Source of the DNA: Pyronema omphalodes
Lineage: Eukaryota > Ascomycota > Pezizomycetes > Pezizales > Pyronemataceae
DNA length: 64,000 bases
Assembly: GCA_024516155.1 (NCBI GenBank)
Contig: JAJJXM010000012.1
Coordinates: 558,001 to 622,000, forward strand
Direction: 5' to 3'
The notes under the pieces are model-generated. The model saw nothing but the letters and a program-made list of their open reading frames with translations. It did not search any database and was not told where the DNA came from. The position numbers and the translations under genes are program-made. Below are positions 20,512 to 33,079 of this stretch, piece by piece (position 1 is the stretch's first letter; every line of letters begins with the position of its first letter).

Positions 20512-22134
20512 TGGTCATGAGCTAGTTTTGAGATACACAGAAGATATCATAATGAAAGTTGATGCATTTTTATGACCACCTATTGTCACCGATTAATTCC
20601 GCAAATGCAGATGCAGCCAAGGCTCTTGATGATCTGCGTGAAACAAAACACCTGAGGGATATTGAAAATCTTGCAGTACAAGCTTCGTAATACCACACTT
20701 GATGAAATATCTTTACCACGGTACAAGCCAATAACATTCTGTGAACATCGTTCGAGAAGGGATGGTAGTTGTATTCTAAAGTTCATGCTGGCAGCACCAG
20801 ATCCACGCGGACCAAGTCTCTGGCGAACCAAGGTAACTCGCTAGAATCAATGGTCACATTGATTGGAATCTCTGGGCATGCATACTTTCCGTGATGGCTA
20901 CCGGTGAGGTGTTTTGGGCCCTGTGCTAGACGGATAGAGTTGTATCCTACGCTCCAAGATGGCTCGGTAACACACCCAACCGGGACCATCCAACGCATAA
21001 CACGACGATGATATAGTGATCCCTTCAAAGATCATAGCCATCATCTCCCCTCTGCAATTTATTGATCTCCCTCACATCGCATGTCCATCACTGACCCTGT
21101 ACTACCCTTGCACAGCATCCTGCCGAATGCTCAAGACAAAACGTGCTAGGCCTAATTCAGCAAGAGAGCGACTCACACGCTTCAGGCGACACAAACGACA
21201 GACGCGGCAGACGATCCCACGGTTTGAATTGCTGCTGTTGATAATATTCGGACGGCTCTGCAACAGCTCATTAATCCCCGACCCGGAGCATAGCATGTTG
21301 TGTGGCCGGGCATAGATAGTTCTCTCGTCCGGCGTACTTTTCATTCTTTCGTCTCTTTCTCGCTCGTTCCAACGAGCTCCGGTCTCTCTCTCTCCGCTCG
21401 CTCAGCAAGCAACTTGTCGTTTAGCTCTCCCGCGGTCTTAATCTGTCGATGATCACACGCTCTGTCGATCTCACATCTAGCATCCCACCATATCACAACC
21501 ACCACCCACCGACGACGAAGAACAGAGGTGCCGACAGTATTTGAGACCTATCTGTCAGCCCACCGAGCCGCCACGATACACGACAGCCCCTCCACACTTT
21601 TTCCCCACCGCCCACCGCCCGCAGCCGAGGGCTTACGTCGCCGAATGAGCTCTAGATAGCTCGAGAAGGAAGCAAGAGCTCACGTTTCCGTCCGTAACCC
21701 CGGCATCGCACAACCCCATCTCATCCTGATTTGTGCTCCAGGTCACTCCGGTTTTGTTCAACCTCAAAACTACTACTGCTACCCGTAGCTGCTACACGCC
21801 GCGTCGTTGTCGTCGTCGTCGTTGTCGTCTTCTCTTCATCCGCTGTTCTTGTTCTGCCCTGCGTTTTTTCTGTCGTCGCTCGTTCGCTCGCTAGCTGTCT
21901 GTGACGGTGTTTGCGATTCTTTTACCCTGCTCCATTTTGCTCCACTTTTTCGTTTACCGTTGAAGCTTGTCAGTTGAGCTTCCTGCAGTTTCCAGAGCTT
22001 TCCCACACTCCAATCACTTCGCTTCGCAACAGCTCCAGGACCGCGTCGTGCTTCGTTTCCACCCTCATCACAACCTCCAAAGAGCTCACCTAAGCTTACC
22101 GCGCTCTCTGTGAGCTCGAGTAACACGCTACAAG
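20512..22134. promoter_or_regulatory. Long upstream region of the AT-hook gene
   Basis: 1.6 kb between DPP III and the AT-hook gene. From about 21340 to 22130 it is pyrimidine-rich (CTCTCTCTC, GTCGTCGTCGT near 21800-21830), which suggests a long 5' UTR and promoter. The part from 20586 to 21030 is the 3' flank of DPP III and contains a minus-strand protein-like frame (listed separately). Confidence 0.45.
20783..21028 (-). pseudogene. Possible gene fragment, unrecognised
   Basis: A minus-strand frame of 81 codons ends with TGA at 20783 and reads with protein-like texture in its second half (GKYACPEIPINVTIDSSELP, then WFARDLVRVDLVLPA). It begins at a TTG, has an in-frame stop close upstream and no convincing acceptor site. 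It may be the last exon or remnant of a gene, or a chance frame. No family is recognised. Confidence 0.2.
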
Positions 22135-25100
22135 ATGTCCCCTACAGCTCCCCCACAACCTGCTCAGGCCTCGTTCCATCGGTTTAGGTTAAGTGATTTT
22201 CAACGTCCCGAGAATCCCACTTCAAGTCCAGCTGGCCAGTGTTCTCGTTTTCGCGTGTCGGACTTTGTGCCATATGGGTCTACCACCTCGGATGTTAGCA
22301 ATCAATCGGGGCCTCAGATAAATGGAAGCCATTCTGTTTCTACTAGCAACACTGCGACCCAACGGTCAAATCAGCCCAATAGACAACAAAATATCCCCAG
22401 TGCTGCTGGAAGCTACCAAGTTCTTCATATGGACATTGAAGTTTCTCCTCCACACCACACTAGTAATCAAGTCGCTGCCGCCGGTGGAAGAGGTGTTCTA
22501 CATAAGGTCCCAATACAGAAAGTTCCGGCTGCACAGCTCCAGACCGTAAGTGACGGGGCCATCCTACTGCAAGTCGGGCTACATCTGACCTGGTGAATTA
22601 GCATCCACCACCTTCGCCATTGAATGTTGCAAACAACCAACAACGCCCAATAGTCCCGGCCCCAGCCCCATCTACTATGCCTCCAATACCTGCACCTCCA
22701 CCGGCGGCACAGCCACAGTTTACTCCGAGTCATCATACGGAAGAAGTCCGTAATGAGCTATCCAGGATCGTGACTAATATACGAGCAGCACCCGTGGAAT
22801 TTTCCGAGCTTGTTGTAAATGCATTATTTGCTGCACCGTCTTTGACAGAGAATAGTCTTTTACAACAAATCGGAGCTCTCTATCCTATACCCCAGGTAGC
22901 TACACCGGTTCCAATACCAGTGCCACCTCAAGGAACAGAGTCTGAGACACCTGTGAAGCGCAAACGTGGACGTCCTCCAACGAAGAAACATGCTGCTGCT
23001 TCTAATCTTATCGCCGCACCTCAACCTGCTAGTAATAATATGGGCTCACCTTTGATTACAGTAATACCTGCAAGAAAAGACAGGGATGCTATACAGACCT
23101 GCACACGATGTCTAAAACCTTTTAATCCCGCCGATAGGCCAGGACCTTTGTCTGATCCAAATCATGGAGGAACTTGTGCTGTACGGCATCCTTATAGTGA
23201 TTACAGATCTGGATTAGTAACAAGTCTTACACCAAGAGGGAAAAGAAGTTCCGTGAAACCGACTTGGAGATGGAAATGTTGCGGAAGAGAAATTCAAAGC
23301 ACCAGTGATGATCCTAATCTTCAATTCCCACGAGAAGAAGATGATAAGACTGGAGGATGGTGTTTTGTGGGGAAACATACCACAGACCCTGGGGTGCGGG
23401 AGAAGTTGGGTTTGAAGCAAGGGAAGGGGAAAACTATTGATGAAGTGGCGGATATTGGATCTGATATCACAAACGGAGGAGAGGGGGGACCTACAAGGAA
23501 AAGAACCAAGTTGAATACTAACCATGCAATAAACAATAATAATATCGGCCATGCAGTTCAAGCCCAACAACATCCGGAGGAGCGAGGTCCATCTATCTCT
23601 ATCCCCGGTAATACAACGGCGGCAGAAAATAGTGGTAGCACAACAGCTACGACCGGATCCGCACGCCCTGCTATGGCTACAAGACGACGCTCTCAGATAC
23701 CCGCAGATGTACACCAGAACTGGATGTCAGTTGTGCAACCTATGCAACATGCGCAGTCTGTTTCTGTACAACCACAGTCAGCCGCCACACAGGCTGGAGA
23801 GTCTGCACAACACGCGCAACACACGCATCACGCGCTTACAACTACCACATCCCCAATCACAACCCATCACCAGCAATCTTCTCCTATGCCAACAACCATA
23901 ATCCCCAAACTAGCCGACACCACAGGAATGGCTGAAACAGCCGAAATAATAACCCCACTAAAACGAAAGAGAGGCCGACCAAAAGGAAGTAAAAGCAAAC
24001 CGAAACAACCTTCCGTTAGCTCTGCTTCTCCTACTAATCCTGCTCAAAATATTACAAATATTCAGAATCAGAATCTTAATACAAATCTTGCGAATAATCC
24101 CGCTAATCAAAACCCCCATTCCCATCCATCTGCTACATCGCAGAATTTGCCACAGATGCAAAATACCCAGTCGCAACCCGGCCCCCAGAATTCACTGCCT
24201 CATGTAAACACAAACGTACCAACCCTCAACACAAACCCCGGATCCCACCATAACACAAACCACGCAGTCTCGCCCACTGCCCAGCTCCTCAGCGAAGCCA
24301 CCGATTTCTGGCCCTACTCAAACCTGACACCTGACGATAGCCTGGACGAAGTCGTAGGCGGAGTAGTAGGTGGCGGCATCGCTAATGTTCCGGAAATTCA
24401 TAACAACCCTATAAATAGTCTTTCGCCATCTGATACCGTGGTTCAGGAAGCTGGGTTGGGTATTTCGGAAGCTCAATTGGGGATGTTAGTTTCTGCTACT
24501 GCAGCTATGGGCGGGGGAGATCCTTCTGCTGGATCTGGACGGGGTGGGGAGGTTAGTAGTAACAGTGGTGGTAATGGCAGTGGTATACAAAAACGAGGCC
24601 GCGGTAGACCAAAAGGTGTGAAAAACGGAGCTGGAAAAGCAGCGATGGAAAAACGAAGATTAGAAGAAGAAGCTGCTCAGGCAAGGTTGGGGGTTGTTCG
24701 GAATTCTCCTCAGCAACAGCAGATGTTTCCTACGCATTCTACACAGGTTTCGCCGCAGGTTATGACGGGGAATTTGGGGATTAGACAACAGCAGCAACAA
24801 CAGCAACAGCAACAGACGGGAGGCGTTATACAGCATCATACACGATCCCCTCGGCAAGCTGGTGTGGCGGGGTTAGTACAGGGTGAAGGTCTTGGGTTGC
24901 AGACTCATCCATCACATCCATCCCATCCATCTCATCAATCTCATCCCCGTCAACCCCGTCAACCAGCAACAACTCATAGATCCCCCCAACCTCAACCACA
25001 GCCGCAGCAATCACAACCCCAGCATCAAGCCTCATTACAAGATATACCGCAGGTTCCGCAGGTTCCGCAGGTCCCCCAGCAGGAACAGGAACAGGAACAG

Positions 25101-25190
25101 GAACAGGATACAGTAGGTATTGATAGTATATCGGCGGGTGCTGGAGGCGGCTGGTTCCCTGGTGATGACCCCGGTTGGCAATTTGCGTAG
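22135..25190 (+). CDS. Large AT-hook protein with Cys/His-rich domain
   Basis: Two exons, 22135-22545 and 22602-25190, joined in phase 0 (56-bp intron); 999 residues. Three AT-hooks with the core RGRP are visible: KRKRGRPPTKK (about 256), KRKRGRPKGSK (about 591) and KRGRGRPKG (about 801), so it should bind the minor groove of AT-rich DNA in the nucleus. Residues 304-396 hold a probable zinc domain with CTRC, GGTCAVRHPYSDY, WRWKCCGREI and GGWCFVGKH. The N-terminus carries a repeated motif FRLSDF / FRVSDF 24 residues apart. The rest is disordered: Pro-rich, Asn-rich, His-Pro-Ser repeats (HPSHPSHPS), a Gln run near 866-876 and QEQEQEQE near the end. A regulator of chromatin or transcription is the likely role; no named orthologue is recognised. 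Confidence 0.82.
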
Positions 25191-25770
25191 TGTGCTTTTG
25201 AGGCTGGGGTTGGACTGGGGGTGCGGGGGATGGAAGTGCCGGGGGTACGGGTTAAGATGGAGGATTTGGGCGAGGGGGTGGGGGTAAGGGGGAGGGGGGG
25301 TAGGGAGATGGGGGAGGGTTATGGGATGGGGGATAAGGGAGGGTTGGTGATGGGATGGGGGATAAATGGGGTTATGGGATGGGGGATTGATGGGGGATTA
25401 ATGGGGGATTTATGGGGGGATTGATATGGGATGGGATGGGATGGGAATATATGGATATAGGGATATAGGGATATGGAGGAGAGGGATGAGAAATAATGCA
25501 CCTTGTAATCATGCTTATTGACAGGTGGTAGTTGGGGTAGGAGTAGATACGAATTATTTTATCAATCATCCATCCATCATCATCCATCATCCATCCATCA
25601 TCATCCATTATCCATAACCGTCCATGAACATCCATCATCTATTATCCATAACCGTCCATAACCGTCCATGAACATCCATCATCCATGACTATCATACATC
25701 CATTATTCATAATCCATTATCCATAACATCCATAACCATCCATAAGCATTCATATACATCATGTTGAGCA

Positions 25771-25802
<32 letters not shown>

Positions 25803-27270
25803 CGGTTATCTATACATAGTATCGTTATCTTTATCTGCATCCTTATCTTCATCTCTTCTCTTCTTCATCTTTTTTTTTGTTTACTATCATGTTTTCATTT
25901 ACTATCATGTTTTCGTTTACTATCATGTTTTCGTTTACTATTTTTACTGTTTTTACTATTTTTACTATTGATGAAAAGACCTGGGACTCGGGACTTGGGG
26001 ACTTGGGGCCTTGGGACTCGGGACTCGGGACTCGGGACTCGGGACTCGGGACTTGGGGACTTGGGGACTTGGGGACTTGGGGACTTGGGGACTTGAGGAC
26101 TTGGGGATTTGGGACTTATGGCTGGTTGTTTTGGTTTTTGTTTTGTTTGGATTTGCTGGGCTTGGATTTGTTTTTTGTTTTGATGAGTTTGGTTCGAATA
26201 GGATTTGTATTGGATTTGGTAATTGGCTACGGTGATTGGTAATTGGTGATGGGTTTGGATTTGCTCGGGTCGGTTGATGGGTAATTGGTGATTGGATTGA
26301 ATTTGGATTTGCTGGGCTTGGATTTGCTGGGCTTGGATTGATGGGTTTGGATTTGCTGGGCTTGGATTTGTTTTTTGTTTTGATGGATTTGGATTTGGAT
26401 TTGGATTTGGATTTGGATTTGGATTTGGATTTGGATTTGGATTTGGATTTGGATTTGGTAATTGGTTATTGACTTTGGTTAATTGGCTTCAATAGTTTGC
26501 TTTGGTACAACTGGCTTCGGTGATTGGCTTGGTTGATGGGTCATTAGTCATTGGTATCTAATTTCTCCTCTCCTCTGCGTTTTCCCCTCTCTTCGCATTT
26601 CTTTCGTCTTTTTTCTTTACATTTTTGGTATCATCTATTCTCTAGGGTTTCAGGTTTAGTTTTGGTTTGGGATTGCGGTTTGAGAAGGAAACGTTTACGG
26701 TTTGGTTTATGCTTTGGTTTATGCTTTGGTTTGGTTTTGGTTTGGTTTACGGTTTGGTTTAGGTTCCGATTTATGCTTTAGTTTATGCTTTGGTTTATGC
26801 TCTGGTTTGGTCTATGATTTAGTTTGGTTTGGTTCACGGTTTGGGTTTGGGAAGGAAACGTGTATGGCCTTAGGGGTTATGGTTAGTTTTGCGTGCGTGC
26901 GTGTGTATGGAGTTCTTGGTTTTTGTGTGTTTTGTGGTTGAGGTTGATGGTTATGGTTTATGGTTTATGGTTTACGTCTTGGATGACTGGATGACTGGAT
27001 GACTGGATGACTGGATGGATGGATGACTGGATGACTGGATGACTGGGATCCTGGGAATGGGGGATGGGGATAAGATAATACTTGCCTCTCTTTTTTTTTT
27101 TGTTATTGTTGGTTGGTTGGTTGGTTGGTTGGTATGGGTATATTGTGGTTACTGTGGAGGGGTATTAATGTGATTAGTATACTGTGGTTACTGTCACTGT
27201 TGTTGTGGGGGGGGGGGGGGGGGGGGTAGTAATATAGTCCGTATACTGTTGTTACTGTCACTATAGTTAC
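25191..27270. repeat. Block of nested simple repeats
   Basis: Gene-free. Successive tracts: GGGATGGGGGAT (25240-25445), CATCCATCATCCAT with CATAACCGTC (25565-25750), a T run of about 32 (25770-25801), TTTACTATCATGTTTTCG (25880-25935), GGGACTCGGGACTC passing into GGGACTTGGGGACTT (25980-26115), GATTTG hexamers (26380-26458), TTTGGTTTATGC (26695-26850), GATGACTG (26980-27045), TTGG (27108-27133) and a 20-G run (27207-27226). Open frames here are products of the repeats. Confidence 0.8.
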
Positions 27271-27295
27271 GGGAGCCCTGTGGTACAAAAAAAAG

Positions 27296-27715
27296 GTGTT
27301 TAATCAAACCACACTTTAAACCACAAAAGGTGTTTAATTCAAACACCCGCAAAATTCATTTACTAAACACCTCTTTAAACACCTACTAAACACCTTTAAA
27401 CACCTACTAAACACCTCTTTAAACACCTACTAAACACCTCTTTAAACACCTACTAAACACCTTTAAACACCTACTAAACACCTTTAAACACCTACTAAAC
27501 ACCTTTAAACAACGATTTAAACACCGATTTAAACACCTTTAAACACCTTTGAACACCGATCTAAACACCTACTAAACACCTTTAAACACCTCTTTAAACA
27601 CCTACTAAACACCTTTAAACAACGATTTAAACACCGATTTAAACACCTTTAAACACCTTTAAACACCGATCTAAACACCTACTAAACACCTTTAAACACC
27701 GATTTAAACACCTTG
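27296..27715 (+). repeat. Left subterminal array (AAACACC units)
   Basis: About 420 bp containing some 30 AAACACC heptamers spaced 10-12 bp apart, in the contexts TTTAAACACC, CTACTAAACACC and CGATTTAAACACC. A segment of about 100 bp starting at 27491 is repeated at 27601 with one mismatch near the end of its first half. Confidence 0.85.
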
Positions 27716-28419
27716 CACAATAGTGGTTTGATCAAGCACCTCAGATATTTTTTAAATGTTTTAAATTAATTACTAAACCACTCGCTCATTATATAACATG
27801 TCTCTAGCTATTGCCAGGTCCTCTATCTATACATACAGGAACCTCCCACCTCCCTCCTCACCCCTCCTACTCCTGCTCCTGCTCTCTGTATAGTACCATT
27901 CGCTTTGTGCCTTTTTTAATTGACCCTTACATATGCTGGAATCATGGATCGCTTCAATAAATAGACTTAGGTTTTCTGAGCATCCTGTTTGTCTGGTTAG
28001 CATTGTAGATATTTGTGGGGTTGGTTTGCAGTACTTGACTCAGCGAGTATCTAGAAGTTCATATCCCCCCCCCCCACCCCTCTCTCCCTTTTGTCCCTCC
28101 GGTGGCGTATGGTGTATGAACTAGCAATTTCTGTAGAGGGACAAACATTTGACATGAGGAAAAACTTACAGTCAAACAAGACGGAAAGATGGAGGTGGAG
28201 AAACAAGTGAATGAAATGGATGAAGAACAAGGAACAACAACGGCAGAACGAACAGAACATAAGGAAGGGATGCGCACTAAGGCAATATCCACTTCCATCA
28301 ACAAACATAAGCAGAACACAGCTTTACAGTTTAAAACTGAATGTTCAGTAGAACACTGCAGGGTGATTTATATGAACCATGGAAAAGCCATCCCTAGGAA
28401 GTGGACTGTAGATGTTTAT

Positions 28420-28945
28420 TTGAACATCAGAGGACAGTTCAAATAAACCCCGAAGAATAAGCGAAGAAGGTGTTTATTTGAACACCCCTAGGGTGTTTAA
28501 ATAAACACCAAAGAATAAGCGAAAAAGAATGTGTTTATTTAAACATCCTTAAACACCCCTAGGGTGTTTATCTAAACACCGAAGAATAAGCAAAAAAGAA
28601 GGTGTTTATTTAAACATCCTTAAACACCCCTAGGATGTTTAAATAAACACCGAAGAATAAGCGAAAAAGAAGGTGTTTATTTAAACACCCCTAGGGTGTT
28701 TAAATAAACCCCTCAAAAAAAAATCAAGGTATTTGTTTAACTAAACAACGCTGGGTGGTTTAGCTAAACACCGTAAATCACACTAAACAACTTCGGTGTT
28801 TAGGGGTGTTTAACTAAACACCTTTAAACAACGATGGGTGGTTTAGCTAAACACCTTAAATCAGACTAAACAACTTTGGTGTTTAGGGTGTTTAACTAAA
28901 CACTTTCGGTGTTTAGCTAAACCACGAAGGTGTTTGAACTAAACC
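28420..28945. repeat. Right subterminal array (GGTGTTT/AAACACC palindromes)
   Basis: Repeated units of about 60-80 bp, each with GGTGTTTATTTAAACA, a CACCCCTAGGGTG palindrome, TAAATAAACACC and a spacer GAAGAATAAGCGAAAAAGAA. From 28730 the motif changes to GGTGTTTAGCTAAACACC-like forms. Single strands could fold into many hairpins. Confidence 0.85.
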
Positions 28946-31900
28946 ACTCTCACTCGTTTTCTTGTACCATAGGGGGGAGGAACTAAATAGTATTAGTATC
29001 AATAATGCATATTATCTCGTTATATATACATATATTTTACATATATTTCACATATATTTTCTGGAACTATGAGTCACAGCCGCTATTACTTGTTGCTTGT
29101 TACTTGTTAGTTACTTGTTGCTAGTTACAGGCTGGTGTTGCTGGCTGGTGTTGCTGGCATATGTTACCGGTTGATATTCAGTATTCAGTAGTCAGTAATT
29201 ATCCCACAGAAACCACCATAAAAAAGAATCCACAAACCCCTTCCAACCAAACCCCAACAACCCCAACAACCCCAATAATCCCGAATCCAATAATCCAAAC
29301 CATTCATAACTATTACCAGCATAAATCCCCTTGTCTTCCAAGGATTAAGAACTTGGACCATAAGCTAGGTCATTTCACAATCACAATCACAGACATAACC
29401 GGTAGTTTCCTTATCCGACTTCTTACGGGGCCTACAAGTCGGTGTGATTTTTTCTTAAGTTGATGATTTTTGGAGTGGAGTATGGTTGGTTTTGTTGGTG
29501 TTGTTGGTGTTGTTGAGGGGGAAGTTTTGGTGTTGTGTTGTGGTGGTGGTGTTGTGGTGTTGTGGTGTTGGGATGTTGGGATGTGAGTGATGTGTTGTGA
29601 TGCCTTGTGATTGCTTGTGTGGATTAAGGGTTAGTTCGGTTATGGACCTGAAAATGAATGGTATGGTGGATGTAGAGAGGATTTTTATGGAGTCTTGTTA
29701 CTGACTGGTTGGGTGTTTTAATTCTTAGAGATAGGGCTGGAGAAAATACGTCGGGTGGGAGGTCCGGGGGGGGGGGGGGCAGGAGGATCGGTTGTGTTTT
29801 GTTGATGATTGATTCTTATTACTTATTTATTTCCGCTTCACAATAGTAAATTTCTATGATTCTTATTATTAAAATTTCACAAAAAAGTATCCCCACACGC
29901 AAAATGCGTCCTTGCGTCATTGCGAAGCCTAAAAGCAACTTCTGGCGGTATACACTGTTAAGAAGAAGTATTATAAGAAGTGCAGGTTGATTCTAACTTT
30001 AGAAGTACATACGGAATTGAAGGAAAACATTTCTAGGCATGATGTCAATACTAGTGTGCTAAGAACCAGAGATCTTTAAGCTTTAAGGGATCAGTAAGGA
30101 TTTCTTTTACAAGATATACATACCAGCTTATACTACTCGCAGTAGTAGTACCCACTTTAATCACTGTATTTAGCACTGTATCTTTTCTTCGAATTTTCGA
30201 ATTTTTGAAGCAATCAAAGCTCCGTTGTTCGCCAAACGTAGGGTTCAGACCTTGTTAATACTTGCGGTTTCCAAGGTTACTGAGAAAGTAAACAGCGTGA
30301 TCTATACAGTGTTTCATCTTAACACGCTGTTCAAACTGCAGATACCGCTGGGCGTTCTTGGATAGATTTACTCAGTTTCCATTGCGGGCCTTGTATGTTG
30401 TAAGATGCTATTGGTGGAGGATATGAATGTAAACTCCTCCAAGATGCGCACGGTGGTGTTAGTCTCGACTCTTGAATTCCAGGACGAGGGGCAGCAGGAC
30501 GGTGAAGGTCTAGGTGGTAGTGATCACGGGCTGGTGGTCGGACATCGGGGGAATTAGGATAATTCGGCCTCGATGAAGCTCGGAGGGTTCGGGGGGTTTG
30601 GAGGATTTTTTTATCCTTATCGGATTCGTCGATTTGAATTATTTTCCTGGTTTATGGATTGTTCATTCTTTTTGTGTTGAAAATTGATTTAGGATCTTTG
30701 TTTGAACAGTCACTTTCGTTTCTCGAGGGTTCACATGGTATGGGGTTTTTACAGGCTGGTACTAGCAAGACTGCGAAAAGACTTTGGGTGTAAGAAATGA
30801 AAACGGGATGGAAAAAAGGATGAAAAATCCGGAGAAAAGGATGGGGAAGGAATATCATTAACACTCAGCGATATACACTAGATGAAATAAACGTTCATTG
30901 AAATCCAGCACTGATTTCTATCAGCATATGACAGTCAAGGAAACCCCGGCTATAGCCTCTGAGTTGCCAACGTGCGCTACGGTTCAAAGCTTCTAGAAAC
31001 TCACTAGAAACTGCAAAATCCGCTCCATGTACGTGATCGGAAACGTGGATGGCATGCAGCATCTAGACCATGCAGGACTTTATAACACTATGTACAGCAT
31101 ATAAATCAAGGACCTCTTTGCGCAATCGCACCATGCTTGAAGATGTCTCATTTGCACCTCATAGCTGATCAGAAAGGGAAGTACATTGTCGAAATGATCG
31201 CTAGGAAAAAGAAAAATTATGCATGAAATTACATATGCTACGTAAATCAAATCAATTGATATCCTCGGAGGTACAATCCGACAGAAACCTGTTTGTTTAC
31301 TCTATGGTCGGCTATGTACATATACTAGAGAACGGCATTTCGGAATCGCTCTTTTCGACAACCCGAAAAATCCGAAAAAAAAATTCGGTTCATGTCGGTC
31401 AGAGTTTTGAAACCACCTGGTCTCATGTAATATAATTTCGCTGCCGCGGCGCCGCTACAGCCGATTGATCAATCTTTACAGAGCGCAGCGCAGTTCAGTG
31501 GCAAACCACGCTTCCGGCCGGAGAATTAAAATTTCTGATAACAGCGATGATACATTATCAAAACTATCATCTTATCTATGATGGCTTTACAGTGAAAAGT
31601 TTTTTTTTCTGATTAGATTGTCACTTTATCTGTGTGGAAACTCTGAAAATGTTTAATTGCATTGCATCACCGGCCGTCGGATATATCCGCCTTAACCACG
31701 CTAATGGAAGGGTAGCTCCCTCGGCCATGAGATGCTTCGGCAACGCGACGGAGCTACCAAAGAACTATGGCTGGTACCGAGACTTTAAGCCTGGTTTCCT
31801 CCGTCGTATGACGTTTGTGGCTTTCGCTAGAACTTTGACCGACATAAAGCTATGCCCAGAATATGTGCATTTTCTCCACGGCTTTGAGGATCGGCTTTCA

Positions 31901-33079
31901 GGAACGGGAGATTAACGAAGGATAATAATCTGCCGTCTGAATTCTACCAGTTGCCCTAACCTAAACCCTGTGGATATGGAGCTATCAATATGTCGCTGAC
32001 AAATACTAGAAACGTGCAAACATTAAAGCTATTTTGGATTTCAAAAATCTTATCTCATGATGATATCTTCTACGTTAAACGCATCAAAAGAATTTCATAC
32101 GACATGCAGCCGCCTTGAAATGATATCAAAAGCATCGGTGTTCCACCAATGTTCCGTGCGAGCCGGTAATTTGATACTAGGCGCGATCGGCGGATAGGAT
32201 AGGATAGGATGGGGATACAGGCAGAGTTAGTATGACCGTAGAGGATAGCTCACCGGGTTTCCTGAAAAGGTCCCTAAAAGTTCACCGCCTCCTTATGTGG
32301 CTCATTCGAAGCGCCGTCAAGATCCACTTGTCTGTATCATTTTTCGTTTCACTCGGTTAATAGGAATTAAGCCGTCTTTGTCTGTATGTACACACCAAAC
32401 TCATTTCGATTATTTTCGGTGAGAGCTGGAATGGAAACGGTGAAAAATTGAAATGGGCGGTTGATATGGTATGGCATGGTTACACCGCCCACCAGTCTTA
32501 GATAGGTGTTGAAAAGAAACGCTGACCAGTGATTATATCCGGTTTTCACCGCCACACGATCTACTCCCCTACTCCAAACTACCATAGTGGATTTCTCTCT
32601 AGGAAACTATGGCGCATACACGATATTGGCGCAAGAATGAGAAATACGGTGCTGCTAGAGTACAATAAAGTAGATGGCGCTTACCGCAACACTACTAGAC
32701 ACCGAATCTAGCTCTCTCATCAAGCTCGTATGGAACTCCGCATAATCCGCTGGCTCGCCAGCTCCGAGACGAGATGAAACAGCGGTGGACTATGAAGACT
32801 GGGGAGCAATTACATCATGGGAAATCCCTAGCTTATTCCCCCGCCATCGGTAAAGCCAGGCAGGAAAAGTCAGACAAAGCCGGGCAAAGCCAGGCCAAGC
32901 AAGTTTAGAGTAAACCCACCTTATACTTATATAAACAACAACACCCCATCCCCAAGGTTTCTGATCCCACGCTGATGCTAATGACTTACAACCCCCGATA
33001 AACTATAGCATTCAGCGGATGATAAAGTTACGATTAGAACTTCATATATCTCCATTCTTTCGATACTTTGGGAATTTTT

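Larger units (their letters stand above)
27276..28974. mobile_element. 1.7-kb element with inverted ends and TTTAAACACC arrays
   Basis: The ends are inverted: CCCTGTGGTACAA (27276-27288) and TTGTACCATAGGG (28962-28974), 12 of 13 positions matching. They are flanked by the same pentamer GGGAG (27271-27275 and 28975-28979). Inside each end lies a dense array of a motif close to TTTAAACACC: 27296-27715 on the left, mostly one orientation, with a 110-bp higher-order repeat (27491 and 27601), and 28420-28945 on the right, in both orientations and often palindromic. The 700-bp centre has no transposase. This fits a non-autonomous DNA transposon with subterminal binding sites; the superfamily is not identified. 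Confidence 0.7.

Noticed and set aside
25761..26242. Overlapping plus-strand frames rich in GLGTRDSG and FTIMFS
   Set aside because: They are translations of simple repeats with a poly-T start; no splice or promoter context.
27290..28960. CRISPR-like array
   Set aside because: The repeats are short, spacers are themselves repeat variants, and the array lies inside inverted termini in a eukaryotic genome.
31634..31915. 93-codon plus-strand frame
   Set aside because: The composition is protein-like but it starts at a non-ATG codon, has no recognisable domain, and no flanking exons were found.
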